Assembly: GCA_039804025.1 (NCBI GenBank)
Contig: JBDRZP010000009.1
Coordinates: 1 to 64,000, forward strand
From: a candidate division WOR-3 bacterium
GTDB lineage: Bacteria > Hydrothermota > Hydrothermia > Hydrothermales > JAJRUZ01
Length of the DNA: 64,000 nucleotides
Reading direction: 5' to 3'
In this document: positions 7,860-17,220 of the stretch, piece after piece
Numbering within the stretch: position 1 is the first letter of the stretch
Layout of the letters: each line of letters starts with the position of its first letter
The notes under the pieces: generated by a model
Database searches by the model: none
The model's input: only the letters and a program-made list of their open reading frames with translations
Told to the model about the DNA's origin: nothing
Made by a program: the position numbers and the translations under genes

Positions 7860-9734
7860 ATGATTGATTTAAACAAATTACCACCCCTTATCCCAAGAAA
7901 AGTTTTATTCGGCGAACCTGAAAAACTTAATCCTCAAATTTCCCCTAACGGAAAAATTTTATCATACCTTGCACCTCATAACGGAGTCCTAAATATATGG
8001 ATTAAAACTATCGGAAAAGATGATGATAGACCAATTACTGATGAAAAAAAGAGAGGAATTAGATTCTACTTCTGGTCATATGATAATGAAACTATCCTCT
8101 ATATTCAGGATTCAGATGGTGATGAAAACTGGCATCTTTACGGTGTAAAAATCAAAACTGGTTTAATAAGAGATTATACACCCTTTAAAGGCATTAAGAT
8201 GGCAGAACATATCGCAATGGAACCGGAGTTTCCTGATAAAATATTAATTCCATTAAATATAAGAAATAGAAGTTTATTTGATGTATACAGTTTAAATCTT
8301 AAAACAGGAGCTATCAAACTTGTTGAAGAAAACCCAGGTGATGTATCAGGACTTACGATTCCAGGTGGCTGGCTTATTGATCATAATTTAAAAGTTCGCG
8401 CATGCACAAGTATGAAAGAAGATGGAAGTGTTGAACTAAGGATAAAAAGAGGTAAAAAATGGAAAACATTTATTGTATGGAACATTGAGGATAGTTTTTC
8501 CTCACCAATTGCTTTTACTCCTGATAATAAAAAACTTTATATTGTAGATAGCCGGGACTCAGATACTTCCTATATTGCAGAAGTTGATTTAAATACAGGT
8601 GAAAAAAATATACTTGTTCATGACCCCGAATATGATATAGATTATTCTCCTGATTATTTTCTTTTTCATCCAAAAACAAAAAAATTACAGGCAGTATGCT
8701 ATTTAAAGGAGTATCAAGAATGGAAAATTCTGGACAAAGAAATAGAAAAAGATTTGGAATTTTTAAACAATTTCCATCGTGGAATTCCTTTTATTTTAAG
8801 CCGTGATATTGAAGATAAAGTATGGCTCATTGTCTACAATTGTGATAATGAACCAAGAAAATATTATTTATACGAAAGAGACAAAAAGAAAATTAATTTC
8901 TTATTCAGTTCAAGACCTGAACTTGAAAAATATAAACTTTCAGAAATGAAACCTTTCAAGATAAAGGCAAGGGATGGACTTACACTTCACGGATATATAA
9001 CATTCCCAGTAGGTGTTGAACCCAAAAATTTACCAATGGTCGTTGTCCCTCATGGTGGTCCATACTATCGCGATTTCTGGGGATATAACGGTGAAGTCCA
9101 ATGGCTCAGTAACAGGGGTTATGTTGTTTTACAGGTAAATTTCCGTGGTTCAGTTGGCTATGGTAAAAATTTTGTAAATGCAGGTGATAAAGAATGGGGA
9201 GGTAAAATGCATGACGATGTTATAGATGCTGTTAACTGGGCAATAAAAGAAGGTATAGCAGACCCTAAAAAAATTGCAATTTATGGCGGTTCTTATGGTG
9301 GCTATGAAGCACTTGTTGGCGCCACTTTTACACCTGATTTATTCTGTTGTGCAATATCAGTATGCGGACCATCTAATCTTATAACATTTATTAACTCAAT
9401 TCCTCCATACTGGAAACCAATGAGGAGTTTGTTCACAAAAAGAATAGGTGACCCTGAAAAAGAAGAGGAATTTTTAAAATCTCGTTCCCCATTATTTAAA
9501 GTGGATAATTTAAAGATTCCTTTACTTATTGCACATGGAGCAAATGATCCGAGAGTTAAAAAAGAAGAAAGTGAGCAGATAGTTGAAGCTGCAAGAAAAA
9601 AAGGAATTGATGTTGAATATATACTATTTCCTGATGAGGGGCACGGACTTGTTAATCCTGAAAATAGACTTAAATTTTTTGAAATTGCAGAAAAATTTCT
9701 GGCAAAACATTTAGGAGGAAGATTTGAGGAATGA
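7860..9734 (+). CDS. S9 family prolyl oligopeptidase / acylaminoacyl peptidase
   Basis: 624 residues with no signal peptide, so probably cytoplasmic. The N-terminal ~350 residues are a beta-propeller with repeated strand blocks (for example ILYIQDSDGDENWHLY). The C-terminal third is the alpha/beta-hydrolase domain. The catalytic triad is visible: Ser in GGSYGGYEA (~residue 479), Asp in HGANDPRV (~563) and His in DEGHGL (~595). The family removes blocked or short N-terminal peptides; substrate is not predictable here. Strong ribosome-binding site AAGGAGG. Its stop overlaps the next gene by 4 bp, suggesting co-translation. Confidence 0.92.
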   Translation: MIDLNKLPPLIPRKVLFGEPEKLNPQISPNGKILSYLAPHNGVLNIWIKTIGKDDDRPITDEKKRGIRFYFWSYDNETILYIQDSDGDENWHLYGVKIKTGLIRDYTPFKGIKMAEHIAMEPEFPDKILIPLNIRNRSLFDVYSLNLKTGAIKLVEENPGDVSGLTIPGGWLIDHNLKVRACTSMKEDGSVELRIKRGKKWKTFIVWNIEDSFSSPIAFTPDNKKLYIVDSRDSDTSYIAEVDLNTGEKNILVHDPEYDIDYSPDYFLFHPKTKKLQAVCYLKEYQEWKILDKEIEKDLEFLNNFHRGIPFILSRDIEDKVWLIVYNCDNEPRKYYLYERDKKKINFLFSSRPELEKYKLSEMKPFKIKARDGLTLHGYITFPVGVEPKNLPMVVVPHGGPYYRDFWGYNGEVQWLSNRGYVVLQVNFRGSVGYGKNFVNAGDKEWGGKMHDDVIDAVNWAIKEGIADPKKIAIYGGSYGGYEALVGATFTPDLFCCAISVCGPSNLITFINSIPPYWKPMRSLFTKRIGDPEKEEEFLKSRSPLFKVDNLKIPLLIAHGANDPRVKKEESEQIVEAARKKGIDVEYILFPDEGHGLVNPENRLKFFEIAEKFLAKHLGGRFEE

Positions 9735-10543
9735 ATATAGGTATATTAATTTGTTCTGAGAGGAAAAAAGGTAATTCTGAAACACTTGCAAATTATATAA
9801 AGAAAAAATTTTCGGATTTATCCTTTGAATTAATTTTTTTAAGAGATTTTGAAATAAAGGAGTGTGATGGTTGTATGAGATGTGTCTTTAAAAAAGAAAA
9901 ATGTAAAATTGAGGACGACCTTTATAAACTGATTGATAACATAACTAAAAATGATGCTCTCATACTAATTGCTCCTACCTATGTTTTAACAATCCCTGGA
10001 AAATTAAAAATGGTTATTGATAGATTTTTGTGTATATACGAAATTATAAAAGATTTAGAAATAAAACCTGCTATGAGTATAGGTGTTGCATCTCCCATTG
10101 ACTGGGATCAGTTTGAACTTCCTTTTATGAATATATTTTTACTTTCTCTCGGTTATAAAGCTGTTGATAGTTTTTTGTTATACGGTGCAGGACCAGGAGA
10201 AGTTTTACTTGATGAGAATTTATATAAAATTGATGAAGGAATAAATAAAATTTTGAATTTTCAAGAAAAACCTTACGAATCAACCATTTCTGATAGATGT
10301 CCTGTTGATTATAATAAAAATTTTGAGCATATCGAGGGAGAAAAATTCAGATGTCCTTTTTGTTTAACTCCCTGCTATTTAAGAAATAACTCTTTCTATT
10401 TTTATGAAAAAGACTTAAATAAAAATAGATGGACAAAAGAAAAAATGAAGGAACATTTTGAAGAATGGATTTTAAAAACTAAAGAAAGATTTAAGGAATT
10501 ACTCCCCAAGATAATAGAAAGTAAAAATAAAATTGGATTATAA
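9731..10543 (+). CDS. Flavodoxin-fold NAD(P)H-dependent FMN reductase / iron-sulfur flavoprotein-like
   Basis: 270 residues. The N-terminal ~165 residues are a flavodoxin-like fold: an FMN phosphate-binding loop KKGNSETLA and a cysteine pair CDGCMRCVFKKEKC (~residues 46-59) typical of iron-sulfur flavoproteins and of NADPH-dependent FMN reductases in anaerobes and thermophiles. The C-terminal ~100 residues add a CPFCLTPC motif (about residues 207-214), possibly a small metal site. It overlaps the S9 peptidase by 4 bp. An electron-transfer or reductase role is likely; partner and substrate unknown. Confidence 0.75.
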   Translation: MNIGILICSERKKGNSETLANYIKKKFSDLSFELIFLRDFEIKECDGCMRCVFKKEKCKIEDDLYKLIDNITKNDALILIAPTYVLTIPGKLKMVIDRFLCIYEIIKDLEIKPAMSIGVASPIDWDQFELPFMNIFLLSLGYKAVDSFLLYGAGPGEVLLDENLYKIDEGINKILNFQEKPYESTISDRCPVDYNKNFEHIEGEKFRCPFCLTPCYLRNNSFYFYEKDLNKNRWTKEKMKEHFEEWILKTKERFKELLPKIIESKNKIGL

Positions 10544-10544
10544 A

Positions 10545-10919
10545 ATGCTCTATCTATCTTTTATTTTACTTTTCCTTTCTTCTTGTTTTAATAAAAAAAA
10601 TTTTTTAATTCAGGTTAATAAAAAGGGAGGAATTATAGGAATCTATGAAGAATTTATCCTGATAAATAATGAGTTAATTTACAGAGATAAAAATAAAAAT
10701 ATTGAAATTTCATCAAAAATTCCAGAAGATAAAATAAAAACAATTAAAGAAATTATAGGGAATCTAAAAGAAGGCACCTTCGGAAGATATTACCCTGATT
10801 GCATAGTTTATGAAATTATTTTAAAAGATAAAAAAATTATATATATTCCAGGACTTGAAACAAAAGAAGAAAATCTTGATAAATTGATTGAAATTTTAAA
10901 TGAAATTATTCTAAAATAA
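10545..10919 (+). CDS. Small putative lipoprotein
   Basis: I start this at ATG 10545 rather than the in-frame TTG at 10533, because the ATG places a signal peptide MLYLSFILLFLSSC directly at the N-terminus with a lipobox LSSC. The mature part is about 110 residues, charged, with alternating beta-like segments (IIGIYEEFILINNELIYR). No known domain recognised. It follows the flavoprotein by 1 bp and precedes another secreted or membrane protein, so it may be an envelope protein of the same operon. Confidence 0.6.
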   Translation: MLYLSFILLFLSSCFNKKNFLIQVNKKGGIIGIYEEFILINNELIYRDKNKNIEISSKIPEDKIKTIKEIIGNLKEGTFGRYYPDCIVYEIILKDKKIIYIPGLETKEENLDKLIEILNEIILK

Positions 10920-10932
10920 AAATTAATACAAA

Positions 10933-11610
10933 ATGAATTACAGTTTTTATTATTCTTTTCTTGTTTTAATCTTTTTTTTCCAGTTATTTAATTATACAGT
11001 AGATATTGAAAAATCCCCATTCTATAAAGAAAATACAGAATTTCTTCTTGATAGCTGGAAATATAATTTTGGCTTGAAAACTCTCGGTGGTGGGTATATA
11101 AGACATATTTTACTTTTAACTGATTCTAATATCATAGATATAGAAACAAATCAAATTTCACATACGCCCGGTTACACAAGGGTTTCCTATATTTCTGAAA
11201 TTTTGGAAGGATATATTGAAGAGAGTTCAGAGGAAAAAATTTTAAGATTACCCTTAGAGTTAATAGCAGTTGTTATTCTTAGCAATCTATTACCTTCACC
11301 AGAGAAAAGGATGCAGGAAGAAATTAAAAAAGTTATAAACTTAACATCTAAAAATCCAACTGCTGAAAATTTTATCAATGCTATAAAAGTTATACTTAAA
11401 GGAAGTGAAGTAAAACATGTATGGAAATATAAGGAAATAACAAATATTGATATTAAAAGAAAAAGAAAGGAAGTTCATTTCAAATTTGTATCAAATGAGA
11501 AAAAGCAAGATTTTATATCAAAATATGAAAGCGAGGAGAAAGCTCAAATGATTGAAAATATTTTGAAAAATTTATTAACTCGTAAGAGGGAAAACATAAA
11601 TAGTGAGTAA
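10933..11610 (+). CDS. Hypothetical protein with N-terminal hydrophobic segment
   Basis: 225 residues. The first ~20 residues are hydrophobic and aromatic (FYYSFLVLIFFFQLFN) and look like a signal peptide or anchor. A second hydrophobic stretch (LELIAVVILSNLLP, ~residues 107-120) is followed by a Lys/Glu-rich helical C-terminus. No family recognised. It lies 13 bp behind the lipoprotein gene and has no clear ribosome-binding site. Probably envelope-associated; function unknown. Confidence 0.6.
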   Translation: MNYSFYYSFLVLIFFFQLFNYTVDIEKSPFYKENTEFLLDSWKYNFGLKTLGGGYIRHILLLTDSNIIDIETNQISHTPGYTRVSYISEILEGYIEESSEEKILRLPLELIAVVILSNLLPSPEKRMQEEIKKVINLTSKNPTAENFINAIKVILKGSEVKHVWKYKEITNIDIKRKRKEVHFKFVSNEKKQDFISKYESEEKAQMIENILKNLLTRKRENINSE

Positions 11611-11751
11611 AATTATTTATTAATTTATAAAAAAATTTCTTGCTATTCAGTGCTTAGAAATTCAGTAATTATCACAATTACAGGAATTTTGAGGAAATTT
11701 AAGGACTATATTCCTGTGTGTCATTTCTATTGGTTAATAAATTATACTATT

Positions 11752-11829
11752 ATGATATTGAGTTTACTTTCAGTATGGATCTTCTGGAGTGTATTTTTAA
11801 TTTTGATTTTTCTTTCATACTTTAAGTGA
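11752..11829 (+). CDS. Possible 25-residue membrane peptide
   Basis: A short frame starting at ATG 11752 encodes one strongly hydrophobic helix (MILSLLSVWIFWSVFLILIF then a charged end). It lies in the 254-bp gap before the OmpA-like gene. There is no good ribosome-binding site and AT-rich DNA easily makes hydrophobic peptides, so this is only a candidate. The rest of the gap (11611-11751) shows nothing I can name. Confidence 0.15.
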   Translation: MILSLLSVWIFWSVFLILIFLSYFK

Positions 11830-11859
11830 TTGAAATTTTAAATGTAATTATTTTAAAAT
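11830..11859 (+). promoter_or_regulatory. Putative promoter of the OmpA-like gene (leaderless)
   Basis: TTGAAA at 11830-11835, 18-bp spacer, TAAAAT at 11854-11859. The predicted transcription start falls at or beside the ATG at 11865, so the mRNA would be leaderless. No Shine-Dalgarno sequence is present. Confidence 0.45.
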
Positions 11860-11864
11860 AAAAA

Positions 11865-12830
11865 ATGAGTTTTAAAAAAATTAAAGTAAAAGGTTACAGT
11901 CTAAAAATCTTAATTTTTTATTTCCTAATTTTATTTTTTTTCATAAATGATATTTTTGCTCAACAAGATATCAAAGGAAGTAAAGATCATCCTGTTATAT
12001 CAAGATATCCTGGTTCTTTTATCTATCATTATGAAGTAAAAGAGTTTGATGAGTTTTACATTCTTCTCGAACCTTTAAAATCTTCAAGTGATTTTGATAT
12101 ACAGAAGGCAAAAAAGGAAAAAGTAGAGGGTAAAGTTACAAAAATTCAATACCAGGCACCAAAAGGAAAAAGTTCTCTTGAAGTATTCAAAAACTATGAA
12201 GAAGCAGTTAAAAAAGCGAACTTTGATATACTTTATTCTGCAAGGGGAAAGGAAATTGCTGGAATAAGAAAATTTCTTGACCCTTATTTCTGGAACATAT
12301 ACGCAACACAGGATGATGAAAATAATTTCTTCTATTTATCTGCAAAAAATAAAACTAAAAACTTAGTATTATCAATCTGTGTTCTTCCAAGTTTTGATGG
12401 ACCAAAAGTATTCCTTGGAATTGTTGAATTAAAGGAGATGGAAAAAGAACTTATAACAGCTAAAGATATATATGAAAGAATAAAGAGTGAAGGGCATATT
12501 GCTATCTATGGAATATATTTTGATTTTAATAAATCAGATATAAAACCGGAATCTGAGCCCACCCTAAAAGAAATCGCAAAATTTTTAAAAGAACATCCTG
12601 AAATAAAAATATATGTTGTTGGACATACAGATAATGTGGGAAAACTTGAATATAATATGGAATTATCAAAGAAAAGAGCAGAAGCTGTTGTTAGAGAATT
12701 AACTGAAAAATATGGAATAGAAAGAGAAAGACTAAAACCCTTTGGAGTCGGACCTCTTTCCCCTGTTGCATCAAATAACACTGAAGAAGGAAGAGCTAAA
12801 AATAGAAGAGTTGAATTAGTTGAAGAATAA
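11865..12830 (+). CDS. OmpA-family outer membrane / peptidoglycan-binding protein
   Basis: 321 residues with an N-terminal signal peptide (IFYFLILFFFINDIFA, cleavage about residue 32). The C-terminal ~110 residues are an OmpA-like peptidoglycan-binding domain: GIYFDFNKSDIKPES, VVGHTDNVGK, LSKKRAEAVVREL and the end NRRVEL. The middle ~170 residues (DUF4892-like layout is possible, but not firm) are a periplasmic domain without a recognised motif. The gene is preceded by a promoter placing the start site at the ATG. It should tether the outer envelope to peptidoglycan. Confidence 0.88.
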   Translation: MSFKKIKVKGYSLKILIFYFLILFFFINDIFAQQDIKGSKDHPVISRYPGSFIYHYEVKEFDEFYILLEPLKSSSDFDIQKAKKEKVEGKVTKIQYQAPKGKSSLEVFKNYEEAVKKANFDILYSARGKEIAGIRKFLDPYFWNIYATQDDENNFFYLSAKNKTKNLVLSICVLPSFDGPKVFLGIVELKEMEKELITAKDIYERIKSEGHIAIYGIYFDFNKSDIKPESEPTLKEIAKFLKEHPEIKIYVVGHTDNVGKLEYNMELSKKRAEAVVRELTEKYGIERERLKPFGVGPLSPVASNNTEEGRAKNRRVELVEE

Positions 12831-12850
12831 ATTATAATTTTGATATCTTT

Positions 12851-12856
12851 TATAAT
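12851..12856 (+). promoter_or_regulatory. -10 element of the reverse gyrase operon (leaderless)
   Basis: A perfect TATAAT ends 6 nt before the ATG at 12863, so transcription should begin at the start codon itself. I see no convincing -35 hexamer at the right distance. Confidence 0.4.
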
Positions 12857-12862
12857 TTATAT

Positions 12863-13351
12863 ATGAAAATAGGAAGATTTGAAGTTATGGCAACTCTTCA
12901 AGCTGCAAGAGCCTTCTGTCTCGGAAAACCATTAGATGAAGCAAAAAGCTTCGGACTTAATAGAGCCATATTCTATGCTGCTGCTAAAAGGGGATTTAAA
13001 CCTAAAATAAAAGAACCAGGAAAAGAAATAACCCAAAAAGAACTTGAAAAAATTAAAGAAAAATTAGAAGGCGAATTCAAAATTGATAGAATTGGTGATG
13101 AATACGCATACTGCATTGAAAAAGAAGGAAAAAAATATTATGTAATAGGTAATGAAATCCTTACTGAAGAAAAATTTCAAAAACAAATTGAAAGAAAATT
13201 CAAAGGAAACTGGGAAAAGGCTTTTGAAGAAGCAGTAAATATCTGCAAATCCTATGAAAAAGGAATTTTACTTTCACAGAGAAGTTTTTACGAAATTATA
13301 TATAAACCAAGAAGAGACGAACTCGCAAAAAAATGGAACGAAATCTTCTAA
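12863..13351 (+). CDS. Hypothetical protein translationally coupled to reverse gyrase
   Basis: 162 residues, soluble, Lys/Glu-rich as expected for a thermophile. The N-terminal block (KIGRFEVMATLQAARAFCLG then SFGLNRAIFYAAAKRGF) is helical with an HTH-like look; the rest alternates strands and helices. No family recognised. Its last 19 bp overlap the start of reverse gyrase, so the two proteins are made together; a role linked to DNA topology or thermal DNA maintenance is inference from position only. The start codon follows a TATAAT by 6 nt and lacks a Shine-Dalgarno site. Confidence 0.65.
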   Translation: MKIGRFEVMATLQAARAFCLGKPLDEAKSFGLNRAIFYAAAKRGFKPKIKEPGKEITQKELEKIKEKLEGEFKIDRIGDEYAYCIEKEGKKYYVIGNEILTEEKFQKQIERKFKGNWEKAFEEAVNICKSYEKGILLSQRSFYEIIYKPRRDELAKKWNEIF

Positions 13352-16300
13352 CTGACACAATAAAAGCAAAATTCAAAAATTTATGTCCGAATTGTGGAAA
13401 GGATATAGAGTCAGAAAGACTTTTTAAAGGATTACCATGTATTAATTGTTTAAAAGAGGAAAAAGAAAATTTTTATGAGGAACTTGAAGAAGGTGAACTA
13501 AAAAAAATTTTTAACCTTAATAAAGAACTTAAAGAGTGGGAAAAACATTTTGAAAATTATATGAAATCAAAACCATACAGTTTACAATCAACATGGGCTA
13601 AAAGAGCACTACTACAGCACTCCTTCGCACTCCTCGCTCCTACAGGAATAGGTAAAACTTCTTTTGGAATAGCAATGGCTTCCTTTTTTGCAAGAAAAAA
13701 TAAAAGATCCTATTTAATTTTACCAACAATTCTTCTTGTTGAACAGATTGAAAAAAAAATTTTAAATTTTGGTGTAAATGAGGAAAATATTCTTGTCTTT
13801 AAAGAAGAAGGAAAAGGGAAAAAGGAAAAAAAGAAAGAAAGGTTAAAAAGGGGAGATTTTAAAATTCTAATTACTACTTCAATGTTCCTTTATAAAAATC
13901 AGGAAATCATTCCAAAAGATTTTGATTTTGTATTTATTGATGATGTGGATTCATTCCTGAAAACTGCCCAAAATATAGATAAAGCCCTTTATCTTCTTGG
14001 ATTTAAAGAAGAAGATATTGAAATGGCAATGAATTTGATAAAACTTAAATCTAAACCCAATAAAAATGAAGAAGATATAGAAAAAATTAATAAAATTTCA
14101 GAATATCTAAGAGAAATATCAGAAAAGAAAAAGGGAGTTCTCGTTGTTTCATCTGCTACCTCTAATCCCAAAACAAACAGAATTAGACTTTTTAGAGAAC
14201 TCCTCGGGTTTGAAGTCGGTTTACCTATTTTTTATTTGAGAAACGTGTCTGATCTTTATGCCCCTATAAATGAAAAAAAACTTGAAGACTGGATAAGACT
14301 TTTAGGGAAAGGTGGTTTAATCTTTTTATCATCAGATAAAGGCAAAGAAGGAGTTAAAAAAATTATTGAAGAATTAAAAGAAAAAAATATAATTGCTAAA
14401 AGTTATGAGGAAATCGATGATGAAGTATTAAAACTTTATGAAAAGGGAGAAATTGATGTTCTTGTGGGCATTGCTTCTTATAAAAATCCACTTGCAAGGG
14501 GTTTTGATATGCCCCATGTGGTTAAATATGCAATTTTTTACGGAGTCCCCAAAATTGTTATTTCATTAAAGTTTGAAAAGAACCCATTACATTTATTATG
14601 GGCAATATCATCAATAAGATCCCATATAGTTAAAAAATTTCCAAGGTATTCAAAGAAAATCGAATACTGGATCAAAGAATTAAAAAAATTCAGAGGAATA
14701 AGTGAAGAATATTTAGAAACAAATTTAAAACTAAAAGAAAGAATTGATAAATTGGTAAAAGAGATAAGCGAATTTTTAAAAGAAGAAGAAATTGTTAAAA
14801 TACTTGAAGAATCAGAGGAAATCGTTCTTAAAAATGTGGAAGGAGAATATTTCCTCTATCTTTCCGATGCTACAGGTTATCTGCAAGCAAGTGGAAGAAC
14901 ATCAAGAATGTATGCAGGAGGTATAACAAAGGGAGTATCCCTTTTACTTATTGACGAAAAAAGACCATTTAATCATCTTATAAAAAGAGTTAGATGGTTC
15001 AGTGATGATATTGAATTTAAAGAAGTAAATTCCGTCAATCTTAATGAAATTATCAAAGAAATTGAAGAAGACAGAAAAAAAATAAGAGATTTTATGAAAG
15101 GAATTTACAAACCAGAATCAAGGGAAATTTTAAAACCCTTACTTATTATAGTTGAATCTCCAAATAAAGCAAGGACAATTGCCAATTATTTTGGAAAACC
15201 AATAAGAAGAAAAATTTTTGAACATGATGTCCTTGAAACATCAATTGAAGACAAATATATAATGATAACAAGTTCTTTGGGACATATACTTGATTTAAAT
15301 AAAACTGAGGGATTTCACGGAATAAATTTAAACGGAGAAATAGAACCTGTTTATGAAGTTATAGAAGGGAAAGAAGGAATAATAAAAAGTTTAAGGAAAA
15401 TGGCAATAGAAAGTGAAGAAATCCTAATAGCAACTGACCCTGATACAGAAGGAGAAAAGATTGGCTGGGATATAATGGAAATCTTAAAACCTGTTTCAAA
15501 AAATATAAAAAGAATGGAATTTCACGAAGTTACAAAGAGAGCGATATTAAAGGCAATAAAAGAGCCAAGAGATTTTGATTTAAATTTAGTAAGAGCACAG
15601 ATTGTAAGAAGAATAGCTGATAGGTGGGTTGGCTTTGAATTTTCACAGCTTTTACAAACAAGTTTTAAAATGAGTCATCTTTCTGCTGGAAGAGTTCAAA
15701 CTCCAGTCCTAAAATGGATAATAGAAAGGGAAAAAGAATTCTTCAAGAAAATTTACAAAATAACAGTATTCCTTGATGAAAGAAGAAAATTAAAAGTTGA
15801 GTTCATATTTGAAGACAAACAGGAAGCAAAGAAGTTTTTTGACGATTTAAAGTATGTTGATATTGAAATATTAAAGGAAGAAGAAGAAATAAAAAATCCC
15901 CTACCACCTTACAGAACAGACACAATGTTAAAGGATGCAAGTGATAGATTTAAATTTTCTCTTCCTAAAACTATGGAACTTGCTCAAACACTTTTTGAAC
16001 TTGGATTCATAACATATCATAGAACCGATTCAGTAAGAGTTTCAGATTATGGACTGAATCTTGCAAAAGAATATATAAAGGAAGAATTCGGTGAAGATTA
16101 TTTTTACGGAAGATTCTGGGCCGAAGGTGGGGCTCACGAATGTATAAGACCAACAAAAAATATAGATCCTGAAGATTTAAAATCCCTCTTACTGAGTGGT
16201 GAAATTGAAGGAATTAAAGAGGAACATATACTTTTATATTCTTTAATATTCAAGAGATTTATAGCAAGTCAGATGAGACCTATAAAACTTAAAAAATTAA

Positions 16301-16776
16301 AAGTTTTAATTAAAACACTAAATAGAGAAATTGAAACAGAAATAAATACAGATATTCTTCAGGATGGATGGAACAAAATTTTGTATATTGACCTTGGAAA
16401 GAAAATTGAGGGGAAAATTAATGTGGAAAATAAAAAAATTTTTAAAGTCTTACCGAAATCTTTTCCCTATACACATGGAGAACTTGTTGAAGAAATGAAG
16501 AGAAAAGGAATTGGAAGACCTTCTACATACGCTACTATTATAGAAAAATTAATTGAAAGGGAATATGTCATAGAAAAAAATAACTTTCTTTATCCAACCG
16601 AACTTGGTAAAAAAGTTTATAAATATTTATCACAAAGAGAAAAAATAAAAGATTTTTTATCAGAAGAATTTACAGGAGAACTTGAAAAAATTATGGACGA
16701 AGTTGAGGAAGGTAAAGAAAATTATCAAAATATTCTAAAAGAACTTTATCAAAAAATTATAAATATTAATAAATAA
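13333..16776 (+). CDS. rgy: Reverse gyrase
   Basis: 1147 residues, the usual length. It introduces positive supercoils using ATP. Order of parts: N-terminal zinc finger (CPNC at 18-21, CINC at 36-39); SF2 helicase half with Walker A PTGIGKT (~103-109), DDVD motif II (~203), SSAT motif III and the arginine motif YLQASGRTSR (~517-526); then type IA topoisomerase from ~605 with Toprim ESPNKA and DPDTEGE (~702-708) and the active-site tyrosine in TYHRTDS (Tyr ~895). I find no second Cys-x2-Cys pair in the topoisomerase half (only one Cys there), so the second zinc finger seen in many family members is absent. Start ATG 13333 lies inside the upstream gene. Strong evidence for a thermophile. Confidence 0.97.
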   Translation: MERNLLTDTIKAKFKNLCPNCGKDIESERLFKGLPCINCLKEEKENFYEELEEGELKKIFNLNKELKEWEKHFENYMKSKPYSLQSTWAKRALLQHSFALLAPTGIGKTSFGIAMASFFARKNKRSYLILPTILLVEQIEKKILNFGVNEENILVFKEEGKGKKEKKKERLKRGDFKILITTSMFLYKNQEIIPKDFDFVFIDDVDSFLKTAQNIDKALYLLGFKEEDIEMAMNLIKLKSKPNKNEEDIEKINKISEYLREISEKKKGVLVVSSATSNPKTNRIRLFRELLGFEVGLPIFYLRNVSDLYAPINEKKLEDWIRLLGKGGLIFLSSDKGKEGVKKIIEELKEKNIIAKSYEEIDDEVLKLYEKGEIDVLVGIASYKNPLARGFDMPHVVKYAIFYGVPKIVISLKFEKNPLHLLWAISSIRSHIVKKFPRYSKKIEYWIKELKKFRGISEEYLETNLKLKERIDKLVKEISEFLKEEEIVKILEESEEIVLKNVEGEYFLYLSDATGYLQASGRTSRMYAGGITKGVSLLLIDEKRPFNHLIKRVRWFSDDIEFKEVNSVNLNEIIKEIEEDRKKIRDFMKGIYKPESREILKPLLIIVESPNKARTIANYFGKPIRRKIFEHDVLETSIEDKYIMITSSLGHILDLNKTEGFHGINLNGEIEPVYEVIEGKEGIIKSLRKMAIESEEILIATDPDTEGEKIGWDIMEILKPVSKNIKRMEFHEVTKRAILKAIKEPRDFDLNLVRAQIVRRIADRWVGFEFSQLLQTSFKMSHLSAGRVQTPVLKWIIEREKEFFKKIYKITVFLDERRKLKVEFIFEDKQEAKKFFDDLKYVDIEILKEEEEIKNPLPPYRTDTMLKDASDRFKFSLPKTMELAQTLFELGFITYHRTDSVRVSDYGLNLAKEYIKEEFGEDYFYGRFWAEGGAHECIRPTKNIDPEDLKSLLLSGEIEGIKEEHILLYSLIFKRFIASQMRPIKLKKLKVLIKTLNREIETEINTDILQDGWNKILYIDLGKKIEGKINVENKKIFKVLPKSFPYTHGELVEEMKRKGIGRPSTYATIIEKLIEREYVIEKNNFLYPTELGKKVYKYLSQREKIKDFLSEEFTGELEKIMDEVEEGKENYQNILKELYQKIININK

Positions 16777-16787
16777 ATCCAAAAATC

Positions 16788-17183
16788 TTACTTTTTACCC
16801 GTAATTGAAAATTTCCATGGCTCAGGTATCATTAAAAACATTAAACTGGAACCCAATATAATCATATTTTTAAAGAAACTTATCATATCCATAGTCTTTG
16901 CCATAGGATCAGTAGCAGCCCAGAAATTATGCATTATTAAAGTCACTGGAATATAAAATATAACAAGAGCTAAAATTCCAATTCTTGGATAAATTCCTAA
17001 AAGTATAAAAAGACCACCAATCAAAAGCAAAAAACCAGTTAATAAAACAGCAAGAACTGGAAAAGGAACACCTTTTGAACCCGCATAAGCAGCCATTGCT
17101 GAAAGTTTCGTAAAATGATTTAAACCAAATAAAATATGAAATAAACCAAAAAGAATTCTGCCTATTAAAAAGGCTATTTCCAT
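16788..17183 (-). CDS. DoxX-family membrane protein
   Basis: 131 residues with four hydrophobic helices. The N-terminal pattern LIGRILFGLFHILFGLNHF and the later GLFILLGIYPRIGILALVIFYIPVT are typical of DoxX/DoxD-like quinone-associated membrane proteins. It is the last gene of a four-gene minus-strand operon (MerR-like, CDGSH, thioredoxin-like, DoxX), which supports a redox or oxidative-stress role. It has a good ribosome-binding site (AAAAAAGGAGG) and a T-arm-like hairpin 20 nt before the ATG. It ends 11 bp from the convergent reverse gyrase stop. Confidence 0.82.
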   Translation of the reverse strand: MEIAFLIGRILFGLFHILFGLNHFTKLSAMAAYAGSKGVPFPVLAVLLTGFLLLIGGLFILLGIYPRIGILALVIFYIPVTLIMHNFWAATDPMAKTMDMISFFKNMIILGSSLMFLMIPEPWKFSITGKK

Positions 17184-17203
17184 ATTTTTCCTCCTTTTTT
17201 ATA

Positions 17204-17220
17204 AAGGGATTTGAACCCTT
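17204..17220 (-). promoter_or_regulatory. T-arm-like leader hairpin upstream of doxX
   Basis: On the minus strand this reads AAGGG-TTCAAAT-CCCTT: a 5-bp stem with a 7-nt TTCAAAT loop closed by G-C, exactly the geometry and sequence of a tRNA T-arm. No acceptor, D or anticodon arm surrounds it. It overlaps the stop of the upstream gene by 2 bp and sits 20 nt before the ATG. Confidence 0.6.
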
